Of a stretch of DNA of 64,000 bases, positions 61,830 to 64,000 are shown piece by piece. Each line of letters opens with the position of its first letter. Positions within the stretch are counted from its first letter, which is position 1. The DNA comes from Moringa oleifera (taxonomy: Eukaryota; Streptophyta; Magnoliopsida; Brassicales; Moringaceae): the NCBI GenBank assembly GCA_021397835.1, contig JAJFZO010000862.1, forward strand, positions 324,501 through 388,500. Reading direction: 5' to 3'. The notes beneath the pieces are model-generated. The model was not told the origin of the DNA, did not search any database, and was given only the letters and a program-made list of their open reading frames with translations. A program made the position numbers and the translations under genes.

Positions 61830-64000
61830 TTGGCAGCAAGGGTGTCACTCTTTGCCCTGGCTTGCCGTGTGGCTCGCTCATTGGCAACGGCCGACGATCG
61901 TGTCGTCGATCGCTCTGCGCAATGAGTCCCCCAAGGCAAGCCTGAGCGTCGGGATTCAACCCCACGTCCGTCTCCTCGATGGCCTACGACGAAGCACTTC
62001 GCATGCTCGAAATTCCACCGAACGATTTGGCCCTCGCGTAGCATGCATCATCGTTAGCTTCACTGGCCACACCGTCGAGCTTGTGTAGCCACATCCCAGC
62101 TCATTACCCCACGATTTTTCTCATTTTGTTGCCCATGTTTTTCCCATCGATCAGACATTGGCAGTAGAGGTGTCACGCCTTACCCAGGCCAGCCGTGTGG
62201 CTCGCTCGTTGCTAACGGCCGACGATCCTGTCGTCGATCGCGCTACACAACGAGCCCGCCTAGGCAAGCCTGATCATCAGGATTCAACCCCACGTCTACC
62301 GCCTCGAGGGCCTGCGACGAAGAACTCCGCGTGCTCAAAATTCCCCTCAATGATTTGGCCCTCACGTAGCATGCATCATAGTTAGCTTCACCGCCCACAC
62401 CGTCGTGATTATATAGCCACATCCCAATACATTATCCCACGATTCTTCTCATTTTGTTGCCCACGTTTTTCCCATCGATAAGGCCTTTGCAGCAGGGGTG
62501 TCACGCCTTGCCCAGGCTGCCCGTGTGGCTCGCTTGTTGTGAACGGTCGACGATCGTGTCGTCGATCGCGCTGTGCAACGAGTCTGCCTAGGCAAGACTT
62601 AGCGTCGGGATCTAACCCGACGTCCGTCACCTCGAGGGACTGCGATGAAGCACCCCGCATGCTCGAAATTACCCCAAACGATTTTGGCCTCGCGTAGCAT
62701 GCATCATCGTTAGCTTCATCGGCCACACCGTCGAGCTTGTGTAGCCACATCCCATCTCATTATCCCACAATTTTTCTCATTTCGTTGCCCATGCTTTTCC
62801 CATTGATCAGGCCTTGGCAGCAGGGGTGTCACGCCTTGCCCAAGTCGGCCGTGTGGCTCGCTCGTTGCTAACGGCTGACAATCATGTTATCGATCGCGCT
62901 ACGCAACGAGCCCGCCTAGGAAAGCCTGATCATCGGGATTCAACCCCACGTCCACCGCCTCGAGGGCCTGCGACGAAGAACTCTGCATGCTCAAAATTCC
63001 CCCCAACGATTTGGGCCTCGCCTAGCATGCATCATGGTTAGCTTCACCGCCCACACCGTCGTGCTTGTGTAGCCACATCCCAGTACATTATCAAACGATT
63101 TTTCTCATTTCATTGCCCCTGTTTTTCCCATCGATCAGGCCTTGGCAGCAGGGGTGTCACGCCTTGCCCAAGCCGACCGTGTGGCTCGCTCGTTGCTAAC
63201 GGCTGACGATCGTGTTGCAGATCACGCTATGCAACGAGCCCGCCTAGGCAAGCCTGATCATCGGGATTCAACCCCACGTCCACCTCCTCGAGGGCCTGCG
63301 ACGAAGAACTCCGCATGCTCAAAATTCCCCCCAACGATTTGGCCCTCGCGTAGCATGCATCATAGTTAGCTTCACTGCCGACACTGTCGTGATTGTGTAG
63401 CCACATCCCAGTACATTATCCCACGATTCTTCTCATTTCGTTGCCCACGTTTTTCCCATCAATGAGGCCTTGGCAGCAGGGGTGTCACGCCTAGCCCAGG
63501 CTGGCCGTGTGGCTCGCTCGTTGCCCAAGGTCGACGATCGTGTCGTCGATCGCGCTGTGCAACGAGTCTGCCTAGGCAAGACTTAGCGTCGGGATCTAAC
63601 CCGACGTCCGTCACCTCGAGGGACTGCGATGAAGCACCCGCATGCTCGAAATTCCCCCACACAATTTGGCCCTCGCGTAGCGTGCATCATTGTTAGCTTC
63701 ACCGGCCACACCATCGAGCTTGTGTAGCCACATCCTAGCTCATTATCCCACGATTTTTCTCATTTCGTTGCCCATGTTTTTCCCATCGATCAGGCCTTGG
63801 CAGCAGGGGTGTCACTCCTTGCCTAGGTTGGCTGTGTGGCTCGCTCATTGCTAACGATCGACGATCATGTCGTCGATCGCTCTGCGCAATGAGTCCCCCT
63901 AGGCAAGCCTGAGCGTCGGGATTCAACCCCACGTCTGTCGCCGCGAGGGCCTGCGACGAAGCACTCCGCATACTTGAAATTCCCCCAACGATTTGGCCCT

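Larger units (their letters stand above)
1..64000 (+). repeat. Tandem satellite array, ~328-bp monomer, whole window
   Basis: The sequence is a head-to-tail array with no interruption. Anchoring on TTGGCAGCAG (variants CTGGCAGCAG, TTTGCAGCAG, TTAGCAGCAG) gives 195 monomer starts. Nearly all spacings are 326-331 bp, most often 328 or 327. No monomer is inverted. Landmarks in order: anchor; a conserved GGCTCGCTCGTTGCTAACGG; a dyad near +62; CGCCTAGGCAAG (AvrII); the type-specific GGGAT-stretch; CCTCGAGGG (XhoI); GCATGCTC (SphI); AATTCCCCC; CGATTTGGCCCTCGCG; GCATGCATCATCG (NsiI); TGTGTAGCCACATCCC; a T-rich stretch; and CCATCGATCAGG (ClaI) before the next anchor. The 327/328 variation often comes from C-run length in AATTCCCCC. 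Single-base and small indels destroy reading frames, as expected for non-coding satellite DNA. The array continues past both window ends. The family and species are not recognised; a plant is inferred from monomer size and CpG behaviour only. Confidence 0.97.
52978..64000 (+). repeat. Right array segment: HOR monomer types in reshuffled blocks
   Basis: Monomer starts: 52978, 53318, 53646, 53974, 54302, 54630, 54958, 55286, 55613, 55941, 56268, 56595, 56923, 57250, 57577, 57903, 58230, 58558, 58886, 59213, 59540, 59868, 60195, 60522, 60850, 61177, 61504, 61830, 62158, 62486, 62814, 63142, 63470, 63797; the last is cut by the window end. Blocks map back by type: 53974-54957 to 8730-9713; 54958-55940 to 13316-14319; 55941-56922 to 14976-15957; 58558-60849 to 17595-19886; 60850-61829 repeats 59868-60849; 62158-63141 to 8730-9713 again; 63142-64000 to 10696-11553. 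A period of 8184 bp (25 monomers) links 53974-54957 to 62158-63141, so a related but differently ordered HOR may be starting here. Confidence 0.8.

Noticed and set aside
1..64000. The hundreds of 60-130 codon open frames as small proteins
   Set aside because: They recur every 327-328 bp, share start and stop at fixed monomer positions, overlap on both strands and are broken by frameshifting indels in sister monomers.
1..64000. CRISPR array or bacterial repeat
   Set aside because: There is no alternation of short repeat and unique spacer; the whole 328 bp is repeated. There are no bacterial genes.
1..64000. CENP-B box (TTCG....A..CGGG)
   Set aside because: I examined the TTCG occurrences in the consensus (CATTTCGTTGCCCATG, CTTCGCATGC) and neither fits the A and CGGG positions.
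1..64000. Telomere repeats, rDNA spacer, tRNA or pol III promoter
   Set aside because: No TTTAGGG or TTAGGG runs and no rRNA- or tRNA-like folds were seen. GGGATTCAACCCC only loosely resembles a B box and has no A box partner.
1..64000. Transposon insertion
   Set aside because: Monomer spacing never opens by more than 51 bp, and each length anomaly is explained by internal duplication, deletion or small indels. No terminal repeats or transposase-like frames were seen.
1..64000. Inverted blocks of monomers
   Set aside because: The anchor and the other landmarks are on the + strand in all 195 monomers.

Overview
The window is one continuous tandem satellite array. A monomer of about 328 bp repeats head to tail, always in the same orientation, from the first base to the last: 195 monomer starts (anchored on the TTGGCAGCAG motif) plus a partial monomer at each end. 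I find no protein gene, RNA gene, transposon or unique sequence. The many short open frames are in-phase shadows of the repeat. Most begin at TTG inside the anchor motif and end at the TAG in GTGTAGCCAC or GTCTAGCCAC.

Kilobase-scale satellite arrays with higher-order structure belong to eukaryotic nuclear heterochromatin (centromeric, pericentromeric, subtelomeric or knob-like). A monomer near 330 bp, about twice a nucleosome repeat, is common in plants. Variant sites are often CG/TG/CA, as expected if the CpGs are methylated. A plant nuclear genome is my best inference; I do not recognise the satellite family and cannot name the species.

Layout. (1) 1-10041: monomers of two types, A (GGGATCTAACCCGACG) and B (GGGATTCAACCCCACG), with short local duplications but no long-range period. 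(2) 10042-11677: transition, where type C (GGGATCCAGCCCCGCG, CACAATTTC, GTTTGTCTAGCC) first appears. (3) 11678-52977: five consecutive copies of a higher-order repeat (HOR) of 25 monomers, about 8.2 kb each (8209, 8235, 8209, 8494, 8153 bp). Copy four has 26 monomers because one extra monomer sits at 40577. Corresponding monomers in different copies are nearly or fully identical, while two neighbouring monomers that I aligned by eye (17595 and 17923) are only about 88% identical. (4) 52978-64000: the same monomer types reshuffled in blocks, with fresh tandem duplications of two and three monomers, ending in types last seen at 8.7-11.7 kb.

The main scientific content is the record of recombination. 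The 25-mer is itself built from an older 8- to 10-monomer subunit. HOR copies are mosaics of at least two haplotypes with mappable switch points. Many junctions, duplications and deletions fall in or next to one short inverted repeat, TCGACGATCGTGTCGTCGA, carried in every monomer. Three patches dense in small indels (19975-22790, 36419-36960, 44210-44650) sit near one HOR phase, two of them at places where the best-matching copy changes. They may be assembly stitch points, which would limit trust in the exact copy order.
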